From the NCBI RefSeq assembly GCF_009883055.1, contig NZ_WWVR01000006.1, positions 1 to 64,000 on the forward strand: a DNA stretch of 64,000 nucleotides, read 5' to 3'. The notes beneath the pieces were generated by a model. The model was not told where the DNA came from. It did no database searches and saw nothing but the letters and a program-made list of their open reading frames with translations. Made by a program: the position numbers and the translations under genes. Source of the stretch: Blautia sp. BIOML-A1. Its GTDB lineage: Bacteria > Bacillota > Clostridia > Lachnospirales > Lachnospiraceae. The first letter of the stretch is position 1; each line of letters begins with the position of its first letter. Positions 29,849 to 37,925 of the stretch are shown here, piece by piece.

Positions 29849-30988
29849 CTATGCATCTTCGATGTTGAGTGCACAGAGAATATTGGATTTGCGTGATTTG
29901 GCAGGATTGAAAGTAATCTTAACGGAACTTCCGCTGAGCAGTCCGCCTGTAGAGGAATTGGAAGCATTGTCTATATTGCAGGTAACATACACATTATCAT
30001 AAGTCAAAAGAGTGAGCGTATTGGAGGTTGAAGCGATAATGTCGCCGGATACAGCAAAGGAAATCCTTTGCTCACTGAGTGATTCGGGAACATCTCCTGT
30101 GACTTCGAGGATGGAAATATTCTCTGTAGTGCTGCCGTCAAAATCACCGGTATAAGTGATGGTGACATGAGATCCCGGAGTCGGGCCTCCACTGAAATAA
30201 GATGGAAATCGGGACAGATCCAGTTTTATGGTGGTATTTGTACTTTCAATAGTTATCTGCAGGATGTTGGTTTGGATACTCTGGATCACAGCACGCAGTT
30301 GGTTCTCCTTTTTACGCTCCTGATCTTTGGAAGGGGCAGGAGTTGGCGTCGGGTCAGGAACCTTAAGAGGATCAATATCAGAGATACTGAGCACTTTGAC
30401 ATGAGAACCGTATAATCTGGAGGGATTTTCCGGATCGGGGGTCTCCAATTCGCCTTTGTAGTGAATATAAACCCAGGTACCTGCCTTGAGGCCGTTTTGA
30501 TAATACTGTTCTGCACCGGTGCTGGGGAAAGTGGCAGTTTTGCCGCCGCGGGATTTTATGGTGACAGAATTTGCAGTGAGCTGCTGGATCTGTCCATGAG
30601 AAGTTTTATCCCTCAGAGTATCGGTTGTATGATAATCATCAACCACCTTAAGTGCACGGACTGTAGAGGTGTCGGTATCGGTAAGCTGTCCCTCATAGAT
30701 TACACTGACAGAGTCTCCGCGGATAATACCATCCTCCGATTCCAGGGTGGCCTGAGAAACATCAAACGTATACGGTTGAGAAGAACTGACAAGAGTGAGT
30801 TTGTTTCCGGTGAAACTCTGGACAGTTCCCGGCAGTTCATCCATATAGATGCGCGTGCTGTCAGGATGGATATCCTGGATTTCCTGATTATCAGAAGACA
30901 TGATCCTGTTGAGGAGATTCTCAGGGCTGCAGCCTGACAACAAAGGAATAAATACACTGCAGAATGACAAAAGAAGCCATTTTTTCAT
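29849..30988 (-). CDS. Lipoprotein with four tandem beta repeats
   Basis: A 379-residue secreted lipoprotein with signal MKKWLLLSFC and lipobox LLSGC. The mature part is made of four repeats of about 75 residues. Each follows the pattern of a turn, 'NxLTL' strand, a Gly/Ser loop, then 'GSxVxIxYxG' (clear at DSVSVIYEG, TWVYIHYKG, SHVTITYTG, SSVKITFNP). A Pro/Thr-rich linker follows the second repeat. Surface binding or adhesion is possible but not shown. AGGGAGGA precedes the ATG, which overlaps the GNAT stop. Confidence 0.82.
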   Translation of the reverse strand: MKKWLLLSFCSVFIPLLSGCSPENLLNRIMSSDNQEIQDIHPDSTRIYMDELPGTVQSFTGNKLTLVSSSQPYTFDVSQATLESEDGIIRGDSVSVIYEGQLTDTDTSTVRALKVVDDYHTTDTLRDKTSHGQIQQLTANSVTIKSRGGKTATFPSTGAEQYYQNGLKAGTWVYIHYKGELETPDPENPSRLYGSHVKVLSISDIDPLKVPDPTPTPAPSKDQERKKENQLRAVIQSIQTNILQITIESTNTTIKLDLSRFPSYFSGGPTPGSHVTITYTGDFDGSTTENISILEVTGDVPESLSEQRISFAVSGDIIASTSNTLTLLTYDNVYVTCNIDNASNSSTGGLLSGSSVKITFNPAKSRKSNILCALNIEDA

Positions 30989-31746
30989 TCTGTTCCTCCC
31001 TGTGGCTGAACTCGGAACCAGTATGTATAGAAATCTGTGAATCCGAGAGATGCATAAAGTCTTTTGGCAGGGGTATTTCCCTGTACTACCTGTAAGTAAG
31101 CATTCTGTGCACCCTGGTGCACTCCCTCTTTGAGAAGCGCAGTACATATCTGGCGGGCAAATCCCTGCCCGCGATAATTTTCTTTAACATGGATCGCATA
31201 GATACCGATGTAGTCACGATCCAGGATGCCGAGGCCAGTGGCAATGATCTTGCCGTTTCTCCAGACAGAAGCACAGATGGTATCCTTTGGGATTGCACGG
31301 TACATAGAAGGAACCACTGCACGGTGGATCGGATTTGTCATTTTTTTGAGATCAAACAGGCTGGTGATCCAGATATCCGGAATCTCATCGGTAAGTGTTA
31401 CGTCTGAACATTCGGCACTGAGATTGGCATTTTCCAGATGTAGAGTCATGACTTCTGTTGTATGCTGGATCTCATATCCACGGTTCTCCAGAGTATAGTC
31501 AAAATCCGGTGAGACCAGAGGACTGATCTTGAAGATTGCAGGTGAGCCAAGGCGTTTGTAAACGTCTTCGCAGTAGGAGACCTTTTCTCTCCATGGCAAG
31601 GTTGAACTGCCAAATTGTTCAACGCTGTTGGTTCTGTGTGTATAAAAATAAGAAAACCGAAGAATCCAGCCGTCATAAAGTTCCATTTTATGTGAAGGCC
31701 AGGCATTTAATGACATATCTTCGATTTTTTTGATGTTTTTTTCCAT
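30985..31746 (-). CDS. GNAT-family N-acetyltransferase
   Basis: A 253-residue enzyme. The C-terminal half is a GNAT fold with the acetyl-CoA loop NYRGQGFARQI and the following NTPAKRLYASLGF helix. The N-terminal half (WPSHKMELYDGWILRFS) is a second degenerate acetyltransferase-like lobe common in Firmicutes. ATG 31746 is preceded by CGGGAGG. The four-base overlap with the lipoprotein gene indicates one transcript. Acceptor unknown. Confidence 0.88.
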   Translation of the reverse strand: MEKNIKKIEDMSLNAWPSHKMELYDGWILRFSYFYTHRTNSVEQFGSSTLPWREKVSYCEDVYKRLGSPAIFKISPLVSPDFDYTLENRGYEIQHTTEVMTLHLENANLSAECSDVTLTDEIPDIWITSLFDLKKMTNPIHRAVVPSMYRAIPKDTICASVWRNGKIIATGLGILDRDYIGIYAIHVKENYRGQGFARQICTALLKEGVHQGAQNAYLQVVQGNTPAKRLYASLGFTDFYTYWFRVQPQGGTE

Positions 31747-31777
31747 GAAAATGCCTCCCGTTTCAAAACTATGTATT

Positions 31778-31806
31778 ATTATACTGTGCGGCAAGTACTC
31801 TGTAAA
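31778..31806 (-). promoter_or_regulatory. Promoter of the GNAT-lipoprotein operon
   Basis: On the minus strand TTTACA (31806-31801), 17-bp spacer, TATAAT (31783-31778). Confidence 0.75.
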
Positions 31807-31957
31807 TACAGGATAAATATTACCTGTGAACAGTTACACATATTATACAAAAGCCCTCAAAAAACTGCAATAAGCCTGAGGCGAAGACAGGAAGAAATTT
31901 GACAAAAAAGCAGAAACAGGCAGAATCTGGCTGTCTGGATTTGGTGAACGAATTTTC

Positions 31958-31987
31958 TTTACAAACAGCAGAAGCCAAGACTATAAT
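31958..31987 (+). promoter_or_regulatory. Promoter of the Tad pilus locus
   Basis: TTTACA (31958-31963), 18-bp spacer, TATAAT (31982-31987), about 110 bases before the first gene. Confidence 0.65.
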
Positions 31988-31995
31988 AAGACTCA

Positions 31996-32052
31996 CCAGA
32001 AATCTTCTGGTATTCCCACCGTCGGTTCTGACGGAATAACCCCAATTTTTTT
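31996..32052 (+). promoter_or_regulatory. Leader hairpins of the Tad operon
   Basis: CCAGAA/TTCTGG (31996-32010) is followed by CCGTC/GACGG (32019-32034). The second, with flanking ATTCC/GGAAT pairing, is followed closely by ATTTTTTT. This looks like an attenuator or leaky terminator in the leader. No known riboswitch class recognised. Confidence 0.45.
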
Positions 32053-32100
32053 ATAATCAAATATCAGGAACAAGGAGGCGGATTATTTATTGCTGATCAA

Positions 32101-32595
32101 ATGCTGCTTCTGACGATTGCCGGTGTATCTGTAATTATGGATCTTTACAGTATGAAGGTTAAGAACAACTGGATTTTATGTTCTCTTCTGGCAGGAGCAG
32201 GGTATTGCTTCTGGAAGAGTGGTTTTGCCGGTCTTATAAGATTTGTGCCGGGAGCTCTGGTGCCACTGGCAATCCTCGGGTGGATGTTTTATTTTCGAAT
32301 GCTTGGTCCAGGTGATATTAAAGTATTCTGTGCACTGGGAGGAATCATGGGTCCTGCGAAGATTCTGTGGTGTATCTGGTTTTCCTTTCTGTGCGGTGCA
32401 GGAATTTCGCTTGCACTTCTGATCTGTTATACCGATATCAGAAAGAGAATGAGTTATCTGGCAGCATATCTTGCTGAATGCATCAGGACGGGAAGGCCAA
32501 AGCCTTATTATCAGACGGGAAATACACTGGAAAATATTCATTTTACAGTACCTATTTTTATGAGTGTGATGCTTTATACAGGAGGTTTATATTGA
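32101..32595 (+). CDS. Prepilin peptidase, TadV/CpaA type
   Basis: A type IV prepilin peptidase of about 164 residues with five or six membrane helices. The two catalytic aspartates are in MDLYSMKV near residue 19 and in the GxGD motif GPGDIK (about residue 71). It cleaves and matures Flp-type pilins. ATG 32101 lies 21 bases after AAGGAGG. An in-frame ATT at 32089, nine bases after it, would give a more family-like N terminus (IADQMLLLT), so the true start may be that rare codon. Overlaps the next gene. Confidence 0.85.
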   Translation: MLLLTIAGVSVIMDLYSMKVKNNWILCSLLAGAGYCFWKSGFAGLIRFVPGALVPLAILGWMFYFRMLGPGDIKVFCALGGIMGPAKILWCIWFSFLCGAGISLALLICYTDIRKRMSYLAAYLAECIRTGRPKPYYQTGNTLENIHFTVPIFMSVMLYTGGLY

Positions 32596-33611
32596 AAAAA
32601 CAAATTTTTGCAGTCTGTGACCTTGAAGCGGATTATGCCCGGAATTTCATGGAATATCTGAATCGAAGAAATAATCTTCCGTTCGAAGTCCAGGCATTTA
32701 CAAGTGTGGAAAGTCTGGTAGCTTATGCACAGAAAACACACGTAGAATTGCTGTTGATCTCAGTGGATGCCATGTGCAGGGAAGTTCGTGAACTGGACAT
32801 TGGAAAGGTTGTGATTCTTACAGAAGGAAGCAGACCGGAAGAGTTGGATATGTATGCAGAGGTCTATAAATATCAGTCTTCGGCAGAGATCATCCGTGAG
32901 GTGATGGCGTGCTATGGGGAAGAAAGAGATGTTTTTCCCATACAGAGCCCTGCATTGAAAAAGAAGACAGAATTTCTGGGTGTGTATTCTCCTCTTGGCA
33001 GATGTCTGCAAACTTCTTTTGCATGGACACTGGCACAGATATTAAGCGAAGAACGTGCAGTGCTTTATCTGAATATGGAAGAATATTCCGGATTTGAAGA
33101 ACTGATGCATCAAAAATTTTCCTGTACACTCAGCGACCTGCTTTATTATGTAAGACAGAAAAGTCCAGGCATCATTCTGAAGCTGAACAGTATGATTCAA
33201 AATGTAGGAAAACTCGATTTTGTCCCACCGGTACAGCTGCCGGAGGACATCAGAGAAACCGCCTGGAAGGACTGGGAATATCTTTTTCAGGAACTGCTTC
33301 TTCATGGCAGCTATGATGTGATCGTAGTGGATATGGGGAATGGAACAGAAGAACTCTTTCAATTGCTGGAGTTATGTAAGTTTATTTATATGCCTGTATG
33401 TACAGATCTCATTTCCCAAAGTAAACTTCAGCAGTTTGAAAATCTTCTTGATACGAGAGGATATTCCCATCTGCTTGAAAAGACTGTAAAAATGAGTCTT
33501 CCCTTCTGTGAGACATCAGGAAATGCAGATTATCCGGAATCCCTGATATGGAGTCCGCTTGGAAACTATGTGAGAGAACTTCTTGGAAAGGAGACTTCAC
33601 ATGAACAGTGA
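32592..33611 (+). CDS. tadZ: TadZ/CpaE-like pilus assembly protein
   Basis: A 339-residue protein with a receiver-like N-terminal half (KKQIFAVCDLEADYARNFMEYL) and a MinD/ParA-like C-terminal half. In the second half the P-loop is lost (GVYSPLGRCLQTSFAW in place of KGGxGKT) but the DVIVVDMG strand is kept. TadZ proteins localise the Tad machinery to a cell pole or site. The start is TTG 32592, four bases of overlap with the peptidase stop, with GGAGGT ahead. Confidence 0.82.
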   Translation: MKKQIFAVCDLEADYARNFMEYLNRRNNLPFEVQAFTSVESLVAYAQKTHVELLLISVDAMCREVRELDIGKVVILTEGSRPEELDMYAEVYKYQSSAEIIREVMACYGEERDVFPIQSPALKKKTEFLGVYSPLGRCLQTSFAWTLAQILSEERAVLYLNMEEYSGFEELMHQKFSCTLSDLLYYVRQKSPGIILKLNSMIQNVGKLDFVPPVQLPEDIRETAWKDWEYLFQELLLHGSYDVIVVDMGNGTEELFQLLELCKFIYMPVCTDLISQSKLQQFENLLDTRGYSHLLEKTVKMSLPFCETSGNADYPESLIWSPLGNYVRELLGKETSHEQ

Positions 33612-34476
33612 CTGCTTCAGAGTACTCCGACAGCGTCTGATGGAAAAGCTGGATCTGGCGAGAGAGTTATCAGATGAAGAGATTCTGGAAGAGATTGATG
33701 ATCTGCTCCTGAATGGAACACAGGAAGAGGCACTTTCACTCAGAGAAAAAATAGCACTTCGGCAGGAACTCTTTTATTCTGTACGAAAACTGGATGTTTT
33801 GCAGGAGCTTATTGACGATAATACTGTGACAGAGATCATGGTGAATGGACCGGATCATATTTTTGTGGAGCGTGCCGGGAAACTGAGAAAATGGGAAAAA
33901 GGATTTACTTCCAGAGAAAAACTGGAAGATGTTATACAGCAGATTGTAGGAAGATGCAACCGGGTTATTAATGAATCCATGCCTATCTGTGATGCACGTC
34001 TGGAGAATGGTGCCAGAGTAAATGCAGTGATTCGTCCGGTTGCCCTGGAAGGACCGATTCTTACAATACGAAGGTTCCCGGATACACCGATCACAATGGA
34101 GAAGCTGATCGCTCTTGGCAGTCTTCCGCCGGAATGTGCACAGTTTCTGGCAACACTTGTAAAAGCAAGATATTCGATGGTTATCGGCGGAGGAACCGGC
34201 AGTGGGAAAACTACATTTCTGGGAGCATTGTCCAATTACATTCCAAAAGATGAGAGACTGATCACGATTGAGGATAATGCAGAACTTAAAATCCAGGGAG
34301 TGCAGAACCTGGTTCGTCTGGAAGCCAAGATGGCAAACGTGGACGGAGGTACTTCGATCACAATACGCGACCTGATAAAAACAGCACTTCGAATGCGTCC
34401 TGACAGAATTGTAGTAGGAGAAGTCCGCGGAGGTGAGGCGGTTGATATGCTTCAGGCACTTATATGTACTATATAA
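33601..34476 (+). pseudogene. tadA: TadA/CpaF pilus ATPase, 5' part (split gene)
   Basis: Encodes the first 287 residues of the hexameric ATPase that powers Flp pilus secretion, then four residues supplied by the inserted element (ICTI) and a stop. It has the N-terminal domain, Walker A GGGTGSGKT (196-204), the Asp-box (ITIEDNAEL) and Walker B-side GEVRGGEAVDMLQAL. It lacks the conserved NTGHEG/HANS region, which is found in frame at 53129-53464. The gene is therefore interrupted, not degraded. AAAGGAG precedes ATG 33601. Confidence 0.93.
34455..34470 (+). other. Left attachment junction (attL)
   Basis: Core GGCACT followed at once by TATATGTACT, the inverted partner of the right end with one mismatch. 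Confidence 0.75.
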
Positions 34477-34541
34477 TAATTATATATATAACGTATATAA
34501 GGATGGAAAATATAGATTAGAGGGAGAGACATAGGAACGAT

Positions 34542-34850
34542 ATGAACATTAAGTATAGGTTATTGTGTAAAAGGTTAATAGAGGAAAGGAAGAGAGTAGG
34601 TGTCATTCAATATTATAATGTACTGTTCATAATGGAGTTAGTGTCAGATAAAGACATATGGTCTTTAGAACAGTGGGTGAATGGTATAAATAACATATAT
34701 ATGAAAGATATACATAATTGGTGTAGAATACATTTTGTTAAATATCACACTGTATTTGTTTACAGGAAAGAGTATCCGGTAAAAGCAAATATTTGGAATG
34801 GGTATTCATATATAAGGTGGCGGATGGAGCGGATGATGAATTTGGGATAA
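34542..34850 (+). CDS. Doubtful small ORF at left end of element
   Basis: A 102-codon frame rich in Tyr, Ile, Asn, Arg and Trp, with no recognised domain. Upstream GAGGGAGA is 15 bases from the ATG, too far for a good ribosome site. It may be a remnant or chance ORF in AT-rich DNA. Confidence 0.3.
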   Translation: MNIKYRLLCKRLIEERKRVGVIQYYNVLFIMELVSDKDIWSLEQWVNGINNIYMKDIHNWCRIHFVKYHTVFVYRKEYPVKANIWNGYSYIRWRMERMMNLG

Positions 34851-34936
34851 GATAAAATAGTGATTGCATGTAAGAGAGCCTTAAAGCAGGGTGTTCTTTT
34901 GAAAGTATGGATAGAATAAAGGCTGAAGGCTCTGCG

Positions 34937-35851
34937 CTATTCGTTTGGCAGAGCCTGAGTATTCTCCTGATCCGTAGAAAATAAATCTAACTGACCTTCT
35001 GGAGTGGAACTTTGACCGGATTCATCTTCAGTTGATGGTTCTCTTTTTTTGGGTGTTTTATGAGTGTATAATTTCTCAAAAGGAAGTGAATACTTGGATT
35101 TTTTATTGTATTCTAGTAAAAGAGCTTCTGCGAATCCTAATGAACCGGCACGACGTTCTCTGGCAGTACGACTGATTTCTCTGACAGAGACACGCCCAAC
35201 TTTTTCTTTAAAGGTGTCATCTTTCATTGTTTCTCCATAAGCATTATCCAGACGGGCAATAGCATTAAGCATATTGGAACTAAAGGACATAGGCGCACCT
35301 TCCCATGTGGCAACACAAAGGCGTAAAACACGATCAAGAGTGTGAAAACCATATTTTTCATAGATATTAATTAAAGTGGATACAGCACATATACCTCCGG
35401 GGCGAGAGGAAGAAGTAATAGTGAGATCATATGATTCAACAAGGTCACGAATAATAAGTTCTCTATCATTACCAGCTTCAATATTAGCCATGAATATTTC
35501 ATAAGGTAATAACGATTTGACATATTTCATCTGATTTGCAAAAATATCTGCTTCTTGGGTGTAAACAAGATCATCATAAACCATACACCAGACAGGAGTT
35601 TCTCTTGATCCAGAGACGAGAGCAACAATCTCTATAGTGTGTTGTCCGTTGAACACATAATTTATCCCATCACGTCTACTTACTTTTACAGGGTTTATCT
35701 GATAAAGGTCAAAATTAGCTGCAGCACGCTGAACGTGTTTGATGGAAAGATTACGTTGATAATCTTGATTTGAACATAAATTTTTAATAGGTATTTGCTC
35801 AAAATGCACTTGGGGAACAAACTTTTGTAAATCTTCGGTATTTCCATCCAT
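34937..35851 (-). CDS. ParB-like protein (DUF6551 type)
   Basis: A 304-residue protein. Residues 12-90 resemble the ParB/sulfiredoxin fold, with FNGQHTIEIVAL in place of the ParB DGxHR box. A helical domain with an EADIFANQMK segment follows, then a charged low-complexity tail. Last gene of the leftward serine-recombinase cluster, two bases after the next ParB-like gene. GGAGG lies ten bases before the ATG. Such proteins occur in mobile elements and phages; the exact role is unknown. Confidence 0.75.
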   Translation of the reverse strand: MDGNTEDLQKFVPQVHFEQIPIKNLCSNQDYQRNLSIKHVQRAAANFDLYQINPVKVSRRDGINYVFNGQHTIEIVALVSGSRETPVWCMVYDDLVYTQEADIFANQMKYVKSLLPYEIFMANIEAGNDRELIIRDLVESYDLTITSSSRPGGICAVSTLINIYEKYGFHTLDRVLRLCVATWEGAPMSFSSNMLNAIARLDNAYGETMKDDTFKEKVGRVSVREISRTARERRAGSLGFAEALLLEYNKKSKYSLPFEKLYTHKTPKKREPSTEDESGQSSTPEGQLDLFSTDQENTQALPNE

Positions 35852-35853
35852 AA

Positions 35854-36774
35854 TTATATTTCCTCCAATTTTTTTAAAATATTATTTGTGGTTGATATTA
35901 GGCACATAAGCTGATATTTAAGCTTATATTTTGCTGTATCAGATGCAATTTTAAAATCTGAAACTTTTAATACCCTTTCGATAGAACTGTTCCACGAGGG
36001 AATCGTCAATGTAAGACTTGCAATTTCCGCATCTGGATCAAATTGTGGCAGGTTGCGTATTGAAGGAATAGAAACGGAAGATTCTTTCCTTAACATCGGT
36101 TTGGCGTAATTATTCCATAGTAATTCCCTTTTCATATCATGATAACTGAGATGTTCTATCTTTTCGGCAAGAAGGTAGTTATTTAGGCTTAAAAGCTGCT
36201 CTTTTGATAATCCTGAAAGCTCAATAATATTAGCTTGGGAAATCCAGAGCTGACCAGAACGAACTCGTTTGACAAAATCGGGAACTTTTTCATCAATTAT
36301 ATCTAGTGCACTACTGTAAGCAGAATATTTGTAAACGGTAGCCATTGCTACATTACATTCTTCGGATATTTTTTTCGCTGCGATGCTTGCACCGGAAATA
36401 TGAGATTTATTCGTAGATGAAAGTTGTCTTGAAACTAAAATTTTTTCAGCATCATATTTTTTCCCAATCAGGTATTTTTTATTGATATTGGTTAAATCCT
36501 CTCGTTTAAGTTGGTCAGTACATATCCATGAAATTACATCTTCTTTACTGGAAAAATGGAGTCTTTTTATTCGGAAAGGAATACTGTGTTTACGAAATAA
36601 TTCATACGCTTCTATACCATTAATGACAATACCATTCCATGTGCAGATTGGGGTGTGATAGGAATGACATAATATCTGTTGTTCAAGTTGTTTATAATCT
36701 TTTTCACTGAGATATTGATACAAATTGGTGAATTCTAGTTTTGTTTTTAATGTATATATACTATAATTGCGCAT
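35854..36774 (-). CDS. ParB-domain protein
   Basis: A protein of about 306 residues. The N-terminal region matches ParB nuclease-like domains (CTWNGIVINGIEAYELFRKH, then WICTDQLKREDLTNINKKYLIGKKY). The usual DGHxR is replaced by INGIEAY, so the catalytic or CTP-binding residues are altered. A central HTH-like segment (SEECNVAMATVYKYSAYSSA) follows, as in plasmid ParB proteins. ATG 36774 is favoured because GGGAG is six bases upstream; ATG 36780 also fits. It may act in partitioning or in regulating the recombinase operon. Confidence 0.75.
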   Translation of the reverse strand: MRNYSIYTLKTKLEFTNLYQYLSEKDYKQLEQQILCHSYHTPICTWNGIVINGIEAYELFRKHSIPFRIKRLHFSSKEDVISWICTDQLKREDLTNINKKYLIGKKYDAEKILVSRQLSSTNKSHISGASIAAKKISEECNVAMATVYKYSAYSSALDIIDEKVPDFVKRVRSGQLWISQANIIELSGLSKEQLLSLNNYLLAEKIEHLSYHDMKRELLWNNYAKPMLRKESSVSIPSIRNLPQFDPDAEIASLTLTIPSWNSSIERVLKVSDFKIASDTAKYKLKYQLMCLISTTNNILKKLEEI

Positions 36775-37177
36775 ACTCATCTCCCATTATTTCTGATTTG
36801 AATTCTGTTTGTGGCAGTTTTGTGATGATGTTATCCATGGAAAATAGAGCTATTTTCTTATCTGGGTAAATATTGCCTTCTAAACGAAAAATGTTAAATT
36901 TCTCCCAAGAAAGGTTAAGCTGGGAAAGTGAATATAGTAATTCTCGGCTGTACAATTCATAACTGTTACCATTGATGACAAAATAATCCTTAACTTTATG
37001 TGCCAATTTATCCTCTGCACAACTAGCCTTTATACCTATCATTTTTTGATCAGGATTAACAAGAAGTTGAATATATTCTGGGTTACCAATTTGACGGAGT
37101 GTATTGCGGTGGATTCGTATACGATTCTTTTTAAAGTCAATACATATTAGTGGATGGGAAGAGTGTTTGTTGTTCAT
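36761..37177 (-). CDS. Stand-alone copy of the serine-recombinase C-terminal domain, short form
   Basis: A 138-residue protein alignable by eye with the C-terminal region of the recombinase at 37922-39787 and with the next gene. Shared pattern: 'RIHRNTLRQIGNPEYIQLLVNPDQKMIGI', a helix with SRELLYSL, then 'FRLEGNIYPDKKIALFSMD'. No family recognised; the strand-turn pattern recalls DNA-binding beta-barrel accessory domains. ATG 37177 follows GAGG by nine bases. It overlaps the neighbours on both sides, so the cluster is translationally coupled. Confidence 0.7.
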   Translation of the reverse strand: MNNKHSSHPLICIDFKKNRIRIHRNTLRQIGNPEYIQLLVNPDQKMIGIKASCAEDKLAHKVKDYFVINGNSYELYSRELLYSLSQLNLSWEKFNIFRLEGNIYPDKKIALFSMDNIITKLPQTEFKSEIMGDEYAQL

Positions 37178-37925
37178 AGGATTTTTCCTCACTTTCTGTT
37201 GTTGATGGTTCTTTTGCTTTTTCTATGGATTTATCAGTTGCCTTCTTCTTTTCTTGTATGTCAAATACTGCGTAGCCTTCAAATATATTGACTTGCATTG
37301 ATTTTTGATGTTCTTCCACTGGAATACCGAACTGATTCTTCCATTCTTCAGGATAAGAAGGTGTCCTAGCAGTGGTTACAGTTCCATTGTCTTTTAGTGT
37401 ACGAGGAAATATTTCAGGTGAAGTTAAATCGAAAATGAACAGTATTTCATTGCCAGAACGAATTAGTTTGCCGAGAATCTTGTACCGATAATTAGGATTC
37501 CAGTCCATGAGAGATATCACTTTAGCAAAGAAAATTCGACAGGTGATTTGTTTTGGCGAACGCTTTTTTCCAGAGGAACACCAACGAAAAGAGTCTTTTT
37601 CTTCTTCTCGACAGGGACGGACAGCCAGTTTTTTTTCAATGGGATTGACTAATATTTGCACATATTCGACATCGGGTAGTTTTTTTATGCAGGCGGTATT
37701 TACAGATACCTTGTAGTTATTAAACGTAAACGAAGGTTCGTAAATATGAGCGAAGAATTCGCCACGTACAACTTGATAACCGTCATAGCTGAAAGAATCA
37801 TCGTCAATGACTTCCATTTGATTTGAGGGGCTGGGTGCGACTGTTATTGGCATAGGTGTGTTGATTTTCATCATATCAGAAGGTTCTGTAGTCATATTCC
37901 ATTGATTTATAGGTTGCTCGCTCAT
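37137..37925 (-). CDS. Stand-alone paralogue of the serine-recombinase C-terminal domain, long form
   Basis: A 262-residue protein matching the recombinase C-terminal region over almost its whole length. Three landmarks occur in the same order in both: GYQVVRGEFFA (recombinase DYEVARGQFFS), VEYVQILVNP-KKLAVRPC (recombinase VELLIHP-KLLAIRPC) and YPEEWKNQFG (recombinase YPADWMNSFG). It lacks the resolvase catalytic domain. It overlaps the recombinase stop by four bases. It may bind the recombinase or the same DNA ends and control direction of recombination; this is inference. Confidence 0.75.
   Translation of the reverse strand: MSEQPINQWNMTTEPSDMMKINTPMPITVAPSPSNQMEVIDDDSFSYDGYQVVRGEFFAHIYEPSFTFNNYKVSVNTACIKKLPDVEYVQILVNPIEKKLAVRPCREEEKDSFRWCSSGKKRSPKQITCRIFFAKVISLMDWNPNYRYKILGKLIRSGNEILFIFDLTSPEIFPRTLKDNGTVTTARTPSYPEEWKNQFGIPVEEHQKSMQVNIFEGYAVFDIQEKKKATDKSIEKAKEPSTTESEEKSYEQQTLFPSTNMY

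Noticed and set aside
31990-32060. A c-di-GMP or other riboswitch before the tad operon
   Set aside because: Hairpins are present but the conserved core sequences of c-di-GMP-I/II aptamers are not; recorded only as leader hairpins.
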